From Polydactylus sextarius (lineage: Eukaryota; Chordata; Actinopteri; Polynemidae): 64,000 bases of DNA. The first letter of the stretch is position 1; each line of letters starts with the position of its first letter. A program made the position numbers and the translations under genes. The stretch lies in the NCBI GenBank assembly GCA_016801845.1, contig CM028920.1, positions 7,062,501 through 7,126,500 on the forward strand, written 5' to 3'. Below, piece after piece: positions 21,971 to 31,960 of this stretch. The notes under the pieces were generated by a model, which was not told the DNA's origin, searched no databases, and saw nothing but the letters and a program-made list of their open reading frames with translations.

Positions 21971-24784
21971 AGAGTGTGTGTGTGTGTATTTTTGTGGTGG
22001 ACTGGCACTGTACTGTCCTTGGCAGGCAAAAATAGCTCAACCCAAAGGATATACTACAGTGCCTTAAATAGCTCTGCAAATCATGTACTCCTTTTTTTCC
22101 TTCCAGATTTTTGTATGCACTTCAAGCAATGACACGAAGCCGCCGTGCCGGTGGATTAAAGTGTGTGTACATGTTGTGTGTTTCAGATGTGTACCTATGT
22201 GCGGTGCTGATCTGCTCAGTGGGGCTGCTGTGCATGTGCATGTTCACAGTGACAGTAACCTGCCAGTACATACAGAGGAAGCAGAGGTTAAAAGGTTGGC
22301 AGCAACACTATGGTCACTCCCCTCTCAGTTCTGAAAACTCAAACTGTTATTATGTTTCTAAATGTTTTGTATCTTTACAGATAATTACCATTTGGTCAAA
22401 AGCCCTCAGAACAGGTAAGAGTTTAACGCAACAAAGGCTTCACACTTTCATAACTTTATTTAAACAAGCAATAAAATGTTCTGAACTGTACCGAACCTCA
22501 TGTGTTTCCACTCCAGCTCAGGAGAGACAGTGACCAGTGTGGTCAGTGTGTCTCCTGCTCTGCCAGCGAAGGCAAGGAGGTACAGGAAAAAAAGGAGCAG
22601 AGACTACCAAGAGGAGGTACCACCAGAGATACCAGCCAAAGGTAAAACTTTCCGTTGGGCTGAAATGTGTTGGAAAAGTTAGCTCAGAGAGGCGTACCCT
22701 AAAGAAATGTGATCATAATCCTTGTAACTTGTATTTACATGTATTTACATTTTTCTTGTTATTTTCCATAAAGAACACAAGCAAGAAATGGCTAAATATG
22801 AACATCAGTCCAAACTGAGGTTTACACTTGGCTCATTTTGTTCTGCGTGGCTTTACTAAACATGAATACATGCTGATGTTAGAGGCTAACATCCACCCCT
22901 GCCATATATAAACTCCTGAGTTATTAGGTTGTTTCATAAAGTTGACTGGTAAAACTTTCTCAGCCTTAACAAACTACGTTTCTTGCTGCATGTCCACTTC
23001 TTATTTCCTCCTAACTGACTACTGATGTTTCAAAATTCAAATGGGACCTGGAGCTTGAAAGGAAATACAGCTGTTTTGGGATCTGAAGCAGAGCAGGACT
23101 GACCTACTAATTGCTTTGTGCAACTGGTGTTAATTTTTAAAAAAGTATTAATTATAAATATGAATAAACGATCAACCTGAGAGCCATTATGGAGAATGTG
23201 TTGGCAGGCAATTGCCTTATTATATGCCCCAACAGACACAAAGCACTATTAACATTCATTAGCATTAACATCTCACTAAATAACCAGCAAATTGTTTGTT
23301 TAATCAGTATGACACACATGTGACAATGTAAAAACTGATGCACAAGTCTTATGTTCAGTAAACTTCCCTATTAACTCTTTGCAGATTCAGATGTGCCAGA
23401 AGAGTTAGGTTAGCCAAGAGTCCATACCAAAACAAGCTAGCTGCCTTAACTGGCACTATCTAATTTTACCAACAAGCCATGAAACCAAAACAACAACCTA
23501 AAATGCTGAGAGGAACTAGAGGGAGAACCCTTTGGGATCATGTCTAAAGGGTGGTGAAATAACCAATGGTAACAATTTGGGGTTCAGTATCTTTTCAAAG
23601 GGTACTTGCTGACTGGAGGAACCAGGAATTGAACCTTCCAGTTAGTGGACGATACTTTGTACCTCTTGAACCACTGTCATCTGATCCAATGATTAATATA
23701 AAAATACAGAGTAGTGCAGCTACTCAAATGTCTTTCGTGTATTCAGAGGATGAGTCGTGATAGAAGTGGGTTTGAATTTTAAATAGCAGAAACAGGAAGG
23801 ACATTGAGATGCGTCATGTTATACTCAAAACTGTGGGAAGTTTGCGGTTGGGATTAGACATAAATGTATACGTTATTGTAAGACAAATCTTTGCAAAACC
23901 ACCAACGGTTGTTTTGTCCCTCCACAGCGCCCATTGGAGACAAAACAAGGAAACCCAAACTTTTAAAACCTCAACCAAGGAAAGTAGTATTGGTAAGCAT
24001 CCTTCATGCCTTATTCATAAGATGTTTGCTTTCATTGTCATATTTGTATTGTTGTCAAGTAATCAGAAATCTATCTGGGAATCATTTTGCCTGTTTTTAT
24101 GCTTCCACTTCCCCTTTGCTTGAGGCTCATCATTACCATACCTAGCAAGCATTCACAGGAACCCATAGTCTGGACTGCCTGTTAGCAAAAGGACCATAAA
24201 ATGTAATAAAATCTTCCACTTAACCCAGGTTTAATTTTATAATTGTCACTGGAATGAAGTGGCTTCGACTTGGCATTTTAACGACACAAAATTCAGCAAT
24301 AGTTAATTGAACTTTGGCAACCTCAGCTTGAGAAACCCTGTAAGGTGACGTCTCTGCAATTACCAAACTTAGGCTACAAACCAGAAGAAAACCAAAAGGA
24401 AAAAAGATTTAAAGATTTCTTGTCAGTATTCATATCAGATACTTCAATGTCACTTGAGCAAACAGTGTAGAAGTATGACGTCCTCAGCCCTGTAATTAGC
24501 ATAATGGAGTTCTGTGTAAAAATCTCTCTAACCCTTCCTTGTCTTTTTCTCACCACTAACCTCACTTCCCTCCCTTTGCCACTTGCCTCTCCCTTGCACA
24601 TCCATCATTATTTTTCCTCCTCCCTGCCTCCTTCCTTTTCCTCATTCCACATATTTAGCCGAAGATAGTGGAGGAGAATCTGACCTACGCAGAGTTGGAT
24701 CTGGTGAAGCCAATTCCAGAGCCCAAGGCATCACGTAGCGGCACCGTCTACGCTCAGATACTGTTTGGGGAGCAGCAGTTATGA
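10455..24784 (+). CDS. vstm4: VSTM4: V-set and transmembrane domain-containing protein 4 (8 coding exons)
   Basis: Joining 10455-10506, 12721-13128, 21815-21868, 22187-22294, 22381-22414, 22517-22641, 23928-23992 and 24659-24784 gives 972 bases, 323 residues plus TGA (human is about 320); all junctions are GT-AG with matching phases. Domains: signal peptide 1-17; one V-set Ig domain with Cys45, Trp61 and the DRGLYMC signature (Asp122, Tyr126, Cys128); N-glycosylation sequons at Asn24, 40, 90, 117 and 145; transmembrane helix at about 175-197; basic, proline-containing tail. The tail keeps family segments SSGETVTSV (219-227), KPKLLKPQ, NLTYAEL and TVYAQILF. LTYAEL (Tyr292) fits an ITIM and TVYAQI (Tyr313) fits an ITSM. 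Human VSTM4 is a cell-surface/secreted Ig protein reported to dampen T-cell activation; the soluble form is peptide Lv. Teleosts have vstm4a and vstm4b; I cannot say which this is. Confidence 0.95.
10507..12720 (+). other. vstm4: VSTM4 intron 1
   Basis: 2.2 kb of AT-rich intron. The open frames at 11006-11275 and 11895-12182 have no recognisable product. No repeat family could be named. Confidence 0.6.
12721..13128 (+). CDS. vstm4: VSTM4 exon 2, V-set Ig domain
   Basis: A 408-base exon, phase 1 to phase 1, carrying the whole Ig domain (residues 18-153): INVTITP start, Cys45, KWTF around Trp61, YGNYTKS, the DRGLYMC motif and RVQEF. The match to the mammalian V-set exon is clear along its length. 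Confidence 0.97.
13300..13663. mobile_element. MITE-like element with 20-bp terminal inverted repeats (copy 1)
   Basis: The left end TTAAAGGTGCCATATATAAG and the right end CTTACATATCACACCTTTAA are inverted repeats matching at 17 of 20 positions. The 364-base body begins CTGTATAGCCACTGTTAGCAT, and a related body with the same right end occurs at 54083-54698. No coding capacity is seen, so it is a nonautonomous DNA transposon-like element. I could not assign the superfamily or read a convincing target-site duplication. Confidence 0.65.
15360..15765 (+). mobile_element. Decayed LINE (non-LTR retrotransposon) fragment
   Basis: The segment GGAGGTTTTCCAGCCAGCC, then AGTAGGAGACCAGGAGGAG and a TGCTGCCACC end, matches a very common teleost LINE 3' region that encodes the end of the reverse-transcriptase ORF. 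The upstream part (AACATTGGGAAACTCAAAC) resembles the same type of element. Stops and deletions break every frame. A second, better-preserved tail lies at 41020-41235. Confidence 0.6.
18771..19099 (+). mobile_element. tRNA-derived SINE-like element with 7-bp target-site duplication
   Basis: The head has a pol III B box, GGTTCGACTCC at 18819-18829, after GTTAGTGCTGTTGCCCCACA. The body has the widespread fish motifs GTGTGGAGTTTGCATGTTCT, TAAATTGCCCATAGGTGTG and GGGATAGCCCC, and the end is AAAATGGATGCAT. The same 7 bases, TAGGCTA, stand at 18764-18770 and 19100-19106. This is a near full-length, diverged insertion in VSTM4 intron 2. Confidence 0.8.
21815..21868 (+). CDS. vstm4: VSTM4 exon 3, stalk
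   Basis: A 54-base exon (18 codons, phase 1 to 1) with donor GTAAGT encoding the juxtamembrane stalk (VHVLPATKAKESLWSLFE). A (TG)n tract begins about 40 bases past its donor. Confidence 0.85.
21908..21967. repeat. (TG)n microsatellite
   Basis: About 30 TG units starting 40 bases after the donor of VSTM4 exon 3, within the 318-base intron 3, followed by a second short TG run. Confidence 0.97.
22187..22294 (+). CDS. vstm4: VSTM4 exon 4, transmembrane helix
   Basis: A 108-base exon encoding DVYLCAVLIC then a Cys-rich hydrophobic helix and the basic QRKQRLK anchor. The donor GTTGGC is weak, but the join to exon 5 reproduces the conserved HLVKSPQNSSGETVTSV segment. The helix has six cysteines, which may be palmitoylated (inference). 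Confidence 0.9.
22381..22414 (+). CDS. vstm4: VSTM4 exon 5
   Basis: A 34-base exon encoding DNYHLVKSPQN. Its phase-2 end joins exon 6 to give PQNSSGETV, the same junction sequence as in mammals. Confidence 0.88.
22517..22641 (+). CDS. vstm4: VSTM4 exon 6, basic/proline tail
   Basis: Encodes SGETVTSVVSVSPALPAK, then a lysine/arginine-rich stretch and VPPEIPAK. The donor is GTAAAA. Confidence 0.88.
23578..23683 (-). mobile_element. tRNA-derived repeat fragment
   Basis: On the minus strand the sequence reads GGTTCAATTCC (complement of 23625-23635), a B-box-like motif. On the plus strand GGGGTTCAGTATCTTTTCAA, GACTGGAGGAACCAGGAATT and TTAGTGGACGATACTTTGTA follow the order of a dispersed repeat common in teleosts. 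No target duplication is visible. Confidence 0.65.
23928..23992 (+). CDS. vstm4: VSTM4 exon 7
   Basis: A 65-base exon encoding APIGDKTRKPKLLKPQPRK plus VVL; the KPKLLKPQ core matches the mammalian tail. It ends in phase 0 at donor GTAAGC. Confidence 0.88.
24659..24784 (+). CDS. vstm4: VSTM4 exon 8, ITIM/ITSM tail and stop
   Basis: Encodes PKIVEENLTYAELDLVKP, then a linker and GTVYAQILFGEQQL, with TGA at 24782-24784. The two tyrosine motifs lie 21 residues apart, the usual order (ITIM then ITSM) and rough spacing in inhibitory receptors. Confidence 0.93.
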   Translation, partial: PKIVEENLTYAELDLVKPIPEPKASRSGTVYAQILFGEQQL

Positions 24785-27600
24785 GAGAAACACACTGACC
24801 ACTAGTAAATGTGTCTTATGTGTAAAAGTATTGTCTATTTATAGTCTGTATTATTTTGTATTCCAATGGTTTGTGAAGGTTAAAATGTGTAACATCTCAC
24901 AATTAAGACAAACTTGTACAAAGGATTTTTTATGGACTTTGATAAAGGCTAATGTGTATGGGACCAAGATGCAAAAAGGGGATGTTTTGTATGCTGGTGG
25001 TATATTTTTTTTTCTTCATGCATGCTTGTTTGAATCATGTGTAGCTCAAACTGGGAACACAATAGAAGACTGCTGAAGACCAGATTTGTCTACCAGTATA
25101 GTCAGAGGAGACTGGAGAATGTGAACCTTGATCATACATTTCAGTCAATATTTGCAAAGTAATTGTGATTATTATAGTTGGTGTTGAAGTAGGTAAAAAG
25201 ACTTTCATTGAGGATGGCACTGGAACAAGGATGTAATTAGCTTTGCATATAAAGTGCAACCTAGTGGAAACTAGTAGCTATCCATTTGCATAGAAAATAA
25301 GTAGCTAACTATTCTTAGGTGCATAGCGTACTAGCTAGTTATCAAGCTAGATAGCCATCCTGCTGTTATGTAGAGGAAATTACTTGTGTCTCAGTTTGAG
25401 GGCTGAATTCATCATCAAGCTTGTATCATTTTGAGGGATCCTTCAAATCCACTCGACTTTTCCTAGGGTACAACAGTTAGATCCCTCACAGCCCAGCTCA
25501 TTTCTTTTGACCAAGACCAATGTAGGCCATGATACTTCAAATTGGAACACAGCTAATATAGCTAGTTTCTAAGCAAGGAAATTATTCTCTCTGTAATCTA
25601 GGGGAAGTTACTGCTTCATTTCTTTACCAATGGTTGTTGGTTGCTTATTTCTAATTTGTCATATTTACAGATACTGTTGTAGTTTCGAACTTTGTAGAGG
25701 ACACTTACTTTTTGGGACTTTCCCAAGCTAAGCTAATTAGCTCCCAGCTCTAGCTTCATGCTTAATATACAGGCATGAGAGAGATTCCCATCGGAGCTAT
25801 TACCCAAAAATGTCAAACCACTCCTTTTATTCATAAACACACATTATTTCAGTTCCTAACATTTTCATGAATTGAAATAACCAAAGGCTCTCTACCAATA
25901 CACCATACTACTGGCTCCTGTGAGCTCTTCCTTCACATTACTTTGACACTCACTCACATAGTGAATTATGGGAAATCCCATCTTGAATGAGATTTATGAG
26001 TATTATGAAGAAGAGACCTAAAAATTAGAGACGGTTGTTATGAATGTGAATCAGTGCACTTTCAAATGTGATTTACTTCTAGTGTGTTCCCAGCATTATC
26101 TGCCTCACAACATCTGTGTTCAGTCTGTTTTTTGTGTGTCAGGCTGCTTTATAATGACCACGGCTCCACAGAGTTGATATTAAAGTAGTGATTACCCCCC
26201 CGACCTCACCCCCTAAGGCAAGTATGTGAGACCGTGCGAGGCCTTTCATCTAGTGCCAACATCAACTTAACAGGCTGTTAGCGACACTCATACGTATATA
26301 TACATAAATGCGAGGGTGGAGTTGGCTGAAGAATAAACACCCCTGTAGACTCACATACTAAAAGGCACATACTGTAAATCCAAAAGGCTGCAAACAATTG
26401 TGACACCTGATCCACAAACAGGGACAAAGGGAGACCTGTGTTTGGACTATGAGTCACACTTTAAAATCTTAAGATTTTGTTGTTGGAGATAAGAGCCAGG
26501 GGCCACAAAGGCTTAACTCCAACATACCTTTGCTACGGTCTCCTTGCTTTCTCACTTTCCATGAATCTGAGCGTGAAAGTGCTTAGGACTCTTTCCTTTT
26601 TTCATTTAATGATCCTCTGGATTCTTGCACGGAAAAAGCAAAGGAGAGTTTTTAAACAGCGAACTTGAAACCCAGACACAAAGGCACCGGATCCCTCCCT
26701 TCCCCCCAAAACGTCTGCTATCTTATGTGGCGTTATCCGTGCAGATGCAGCCTTGCTATGCGAGAAGTGGCTCTCTGCATGCTTGCTCCTGCATGCTTGC
26801 TTAAACCAATTCTGAAGTCCATCTTCAAGTTGCTTTCAGTCATTAACATTCAACTAAACTAGCTAATAATCTGCTCACCAGTAGTTTAAGCGAGTACACA
26901 TCGCTTCATTCTTTGACTGATTCTGGTGTTTGCTTTAGAATCACTTTCTGAGAAACTATTTAGCAGTAGTTAACAACTGATATTCACATTTCTTTAGAAA
27001 AGTGAAGGATCCTCATGTGTGTTTGAAAATGTTGGGAAAGTCAAGTTGCATGACTGTACCCTACTTTAGCAGTTGTAGCTGAAAGCTGATTTCTGCAGGA
27101 CAAAGGTTTCTATCTATCATTGCAAATTCAAAACAAAATCTACAGCATGCTTGTAGTTATGTAATTGTCCTTTTTTGTTGTTGATTTCCCTACTGTATAT
27201 TAAATTACAATGTAAACCACTGTTGACCTCTGCATTTGTTAGCATTCCAATTTTCCATTTGTTCTCCTCTGTTCATTTCAGTTGCACAGTGTATATTACT
27301 CCTATATAAAATAACTGAAAGTGACCTTTCAGTGGTGGGTAGAAGTGTCTTAAAAATGCCCTTAAACTGTGAAATGTAAAGTTTCTTCCAGACCACACTG
27401 TCCTTAATGGGAGTCCACTAACTAGAACCATGTGTGTGAATGGTGCCTCTGCTCTCTGCTTCTGTCTGTGTTCCCCTCTGTGTCTCTGCCCACCACTGAC
27501 CTCTGCATCCCAGCATTCCTGCTATTGTTCATTTTGTACATTTATACAGCTGTATAGTTTGTATCAATAAGTGAAATAAAAATGAAAATGGATGTAAATA
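24785..27600 (+). other. vstm4: Probable long 3' UTR of VSTM4
   Basis: No other gene is visible up to a well-formed poly(A) site near 27.6 kb, and mammalian VSTM4 also has a long 3' UTR. An earlier AATAAA at 26332-26337 could give a shorter form. A GCTAGC-rich stretch lies at about 25270-25360. The continuity of the transcript is inferred. Confidence 0.5.
27575..27580 (+). terminator. vstm4: Poly(A) signal, probable distal VSTM4 site
   Basis: AATAAA within GTGAAATAAAAATG is preceded by TGTACATTTATA and followed within 40 bases by a T/GT-rich stretch (TGTTTTGTTTGTTTG). Upstream U-rich, hexamer and downstream GU-rich parts are all present. Confidence 0.6.
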
Positions 27601-27689
27601 GAGTGTTTTGTTTGTTTGTTTTTAGCTCTGCTAAGCAGCTTGGGCTGTTTTGGAGAATCTATTAAACATATCCAAAACTTTGAATCATG

Positions 27690-28345
27690 AAATGGTACCT
27701 GCAAAAAAATCACATTTAGGACATAGCCATAGTTGCTATTTAGCATGCTAATATGTCATACTACATGGTGACCATGATAAACAATAAACCTCTAAAAATC
27801 AGTGCTGTATAGCACTGAGATTTATGAGATTCCCATTAATGCTAGTTAGTAATGGTTAGTATGCTAACATGCTAAACTAATACAGTGACCAAGGTAAATA
27901 TTACACCTGTAAAAATTAGTGAGCTGGTACTAAAATGCATGATATATATCCATGCTAAGTAGCAAATGCTAGCATGCAAACATTTCAAAAATTGGTAACC
28001 ATGAAAAAAATTTAGACCTGTAAAACTGACTACACTAGCACTAGCATTTAGATTCTTATTTATGCTAATTGGTAAAGGTTAGCATGTTAATATTCTAAGC
28101 TAATATGATGACAATGGTCAACATGAAAAAAATTGATAAGCTCTAAAATTTTGGACATTTCCATTCAGGCTATTTTTTGGAAATGTTAGCATGCAAACAC
28201 GTTGAACTAAGAGACTAAGAGCATACCTGCTGGACATACACACATGTTTAGCAACACTGCTAAACAAGTGTTAGCACTGTCACTGTGGGCTTTTAGCATG
28301 CTGACATTAGCATGGCATTTAGCTCAAACCACCAGAATATCACTA
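27690..28345. repeat. Diverged GCTAGC/GCTAACATG tandem repeat
   Basis: Units of roughly 115-120 bases recur about five times, each with a TTAGCATGCTAACATGCTAA-like start, a TGGTGACCATGATAAACA-like middle and CCTGTAAAAATTAGT. The block ends GCATGGCATTTAGCTCAAA, which is typical of a dispersed repeat in perch-like fishes. It lies just past the proposed VSTM4 poly(A) site. Confidence 0.7.
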
Positions 28346-31339
28346 CGTGGAATTTATTTAGCATGGCAAGTATAAGAATTTTTTCTACATAGAAATGTTT
28401 TAGTTGAGCTTCATTGTGTTTTCTGTGTAAGCAAATGTCATCTGGCGTTTTTTTTTTCTTAAGTCAATATATCTGCCGTCAAACTGATTCTCTTCATCCC
28501 TTCGAAGTTTACAATAGCTGCTCTCATGACCAAAAAAAAAAATCTCTGATGTTATGGGTACTTTCAAGCTGGGCCCCTACTTGTGCTATGCTCTATTAAC
28601 TCTGTGAAAGATGTATGATCCTAGTTCAACCTCTGAACATATTTTAACTCATCTGGTGAATCGGATGAAATCATTTTTGACCTAAACCCAACAGCAGTAG
28701 ATCCTACAACTGAGATGCCCAAGCTTCCACATACTGTTATTACATATTGACTGTAAGTCTCTAGTAATTAAATAGTATCTACGCTATGATTACACTCAGA
28801 TGTTCCAGCTCAAGTTAGTTTTCACCTTCCATTTTGGTCTAAAGAGTAGATATGTGAGGGGTGCATCCAGGACCCCAGGATGGGTGTCAGCTACTCTTGT
28901 GGTGGTGAAGGCGCTGTAATGAGAGAGGGGGGATTGAAATGTTGGGTTTAGTTTTCTTGCAACCTCCAAATTATTTTCAAAAGGAAAAGAGAGGAGAAGC
29001 TCTCTGTGTAAGATAAAAGGAACCCTAGAGGTTTTGTAAAACTGTCTCACCCACAAAGAAAACACATGAAGTTGGTAAAAAAGATACAGATCAGTAGGTG
29101 ATCTGTATCAGTTTCTTTAGAAGGAAGTGGTCCAACAGTAATAAAATATAATAAGTTAAGTAAATAACATGCAAACTGTTTTGGGTGGGTGGAATTGTTA
29201 AAAAGGAAAGGGAGAGAGGTGGTGGGAGGAAAATGTTGGCATGAAAAGGAGAAATTTGATCATTGTGTGTGGGGAAAGAAAAGCAGATAGAGTCTGAGGT
29301 GTGGGGTAGATCGATGCCAACTGCCTTGACTGAGTGTTTTGCAGATGCTCCCTTAAAAAGTAACAACTGATGTCACCAGCAAAACAGCTGAGCAAAACCT
29401 ATTGTTAAAGCTGGAACTTTGGAGTGTGTCTGCGCTCGTTTCTGTCCCACGCACGTCTGCATGTCACTCCATGGAAATACAATGCATAGTAAACACACGG
29501 GACACAACCAGCATATCCTGTGCGGTTACTGTAATGCATGGCTACATTGGCTTAAGGGCAAAAAAGAACATAATGAAAGACTTCAACAAGCAAAAATGAC
29601 AGGAAGTAGAAAATTAAGAGTAAGGCACTGAACTTGATGTCCTATAAGAAACTCATATCCAACATCCAGTGTTGGATGAAAGCAGTCGGTCCATGTTGAA
29701 AGACTGATCTAGTCCTCTGTGACCCCTCTGTAAATATACACTACAACTCTAAGGTCACGTCCTTAACCAGGGACATTGGGACAGCACCTTCTAGACTCCA
29801 AACCCAACAGGCTTTGTTTGGTCCTCATAAAAAAACAAGTGCAAGTGTACTGTATAGGACTCCAGTTGAGAAGCAAACTTAAGAAGCCTGTGCGACTGTG
29901 CTGACTTTAGTTATCCAAATTTTCTCATTGTCCAGTGTGTCCAGTATGTTTAAAAATACATTCTACGTTAGTCCGGTCATAAATTTAAGGGGGAGGCTGC
30001 TTGTTTTCCAAGTTCCTAGAGGATGACAAGGAAAGAAAACATTAGGAAAAAGAAACAGAAGGCTTTTTCAGTTCCCTCTGTTGCTGTATGGTAAAATATA
30101 AAGTAACTGTGAAAATGGAAAGGGGAGAGCAGATCTGTTAAATCTTGACATCTGCCCTTTTTAAATCTGAAAATTAGAATGTAGAAAATTAGAGACTGTA
30201 TCATTTGGCTATTCTGATGCTGAAAAAAAGAAGAAAAACTGGCAGGTGACATGCATAAACATAACCGCTCTTCACAACTTACTGCGAACTCCAAGAGCCT
30301 GGCACTTGAATTTTCATCTTCGTCTCACACTTGGATGTGTTTGACAGACATGCAGTAACCGATGAGCCATTTCATTAGAGGATTTATTGGTCTGCAGCAA
30401 GCATGACTGTCATCTCTCAGTTCTACGATTCACTCTGCTGTTGTATGGAGCTGCAGGCCAAGCATAACTAATGAGAAACAGCCTGTCTGGGGCACACCGC
30501 CTGGCTGCCCGTCACCCCTCTGGGCTCCCCACAACCATGACATCATACTACAGTGACTTTAAAATTGTTAACAGGCAGCGAGGAGAGCAGTGGGAGTGTG
30601 AGGTTGTCAGTGATGAGGCTGGTGAAGTTAGAATGAGGTTTCCCTCTGCCTGACGACTTTTGGTTTGTCTGATCTCTGACCTGTGGGGTACTTCTGAGTG
30701 ACTGTGATTCAATGACTGTGTAACGTGAAAGGTGTCTCTAAATGGCAACAAAATCTACAGATGAATCCACTTTGCCATTTGGACCATTAGCATAGCTCTG
30801 GCTTTTAGCTTGCTGTTGTGGTTTTTCGTGTTGAGTTCACTCTCAATGCTTTTATAGCCTGGAGGTGGCAGTTTTCACCAGCCAGTCCTGGCAGACAGAC
30901 AAATGCAGCAAGTAGTTGGCAAACATGGTGGAGCACTTACCTACTCAAGTCCAAGATATCATTTCAAGAACTGGTGGAGAGAAAAACAGTAGAGAAAAAA
31001 AGTCAGACAAGTTTGTGTCTGCTGGAAATAAGCAACTTACTGGAAATAATGTCACATACTTCAATTACAGTTGGTGCACTGCCCCCAAGTGACAATTAAC
31101 TCATCCAATTAGTTCAGGTTTATCAAAGGGAGATAATATAATTTTCCAAACTGGGCTAGCTACACTGAATCACCATCATGTAATGAATGTGGCATCTGTG
31201 ATGATGTGATTAAATTTTCAGGCTGCTTACACCTATTTCACTATTTTTGTATAAGTATACTACAATCTGTAAACATTCACCCTTAGCAGCCAATAGGGGT
31301 AATCCTTACAAAAAGACACCTGTGTTACCATAACCACAA

Positions 31340-31960
31340 TCAATAGTTGGAACAGATCCATATTTTTAGAACTTATCTGGTCGTCGTGGTTACCTTTTTT
31401 GTCTCCAAAAACTATTTGAGTTGTATCGTACAACTCAAAGTACCTGAAGATAGGCTCAAGTCATTGAGCATGCCCATTATTAATCAAGAACAACATTACT
31501 TATTCACATCAGAATACCTCCATTACTTATCCAGATGGAGAATTCATCATCATCAAAACAATTATAAATCCCCACATTTACACTCACAAACATTTATGGC
31601 ATCAACAATGATGAACCATCACTTTTCCATAACTTTTTTCCCTTACTCTGCGACTCAACAAATCTTATAATAGTTGGAGACTTCGATGCTGTCATTAACT
31701 CGACAACTTACTGCTCTAATACGCCTGGTAGCTCAAGAAATTGGCACTCCACTAAAATAATAATAAAGCAATACTTGGCGATAGTTGGTCAATGGGGAAT
31801 ACATCTGTGAGAGATTAATCATATTTTTTCCTACTGCCATCATTCTGGCTTCAGAATTGATCTTTTTCTAGTGATGATGATGCCGTTTACCTATCAGTAA
31901 CACCCAAACTCATATATATCCAGCAGTGCTGGTGGATGTTTTCCAGAGTTGCCCCTTGTC
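31340..31960 (+). mobile_element. L1-like LINE remnant: APE endonuclease domain of ORF2
   Basis: Pieces in shifting frames follow the order of an L1-type ORF2 endonuclease: PDGEFIIIKTIINPH, then LTNIYGINNDEPSLFHNFF, then LIIVGDFDAVIN (the GDFN motif as GDFD, 31676-31687), and later a GFRIDLFL block like the SRIDYFL motif. Stops and frameshifts interrupt the ORF. A following bit at about 31945-32010 resembles the CPLS...LIFMNSRL part of a reverse transcriptase. It is a dead fragment. Confidence 0.65.

Larger units (their letters stand above)
22642..24658 (+). other. vstm4: VSTM4 introns 6 and 7
   Basis: Intron 6 (22642-23927) contains a minus-strand tRNA-like repeat at 23578-23683. Intron 7 (23993-24658) ends in a long pyrimidine-rich tract from about 24530. 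No other gene is seen. Confidence 0.65.

Noticed and set aside
28796..29065. Minus-strand 89-codon open frame as a WDFY4 exon
   Set aside because: It has no resemblance to WDFY4 BEACH, PH or WD-repeat sequence that I can recognise and no good flanking splice sites.
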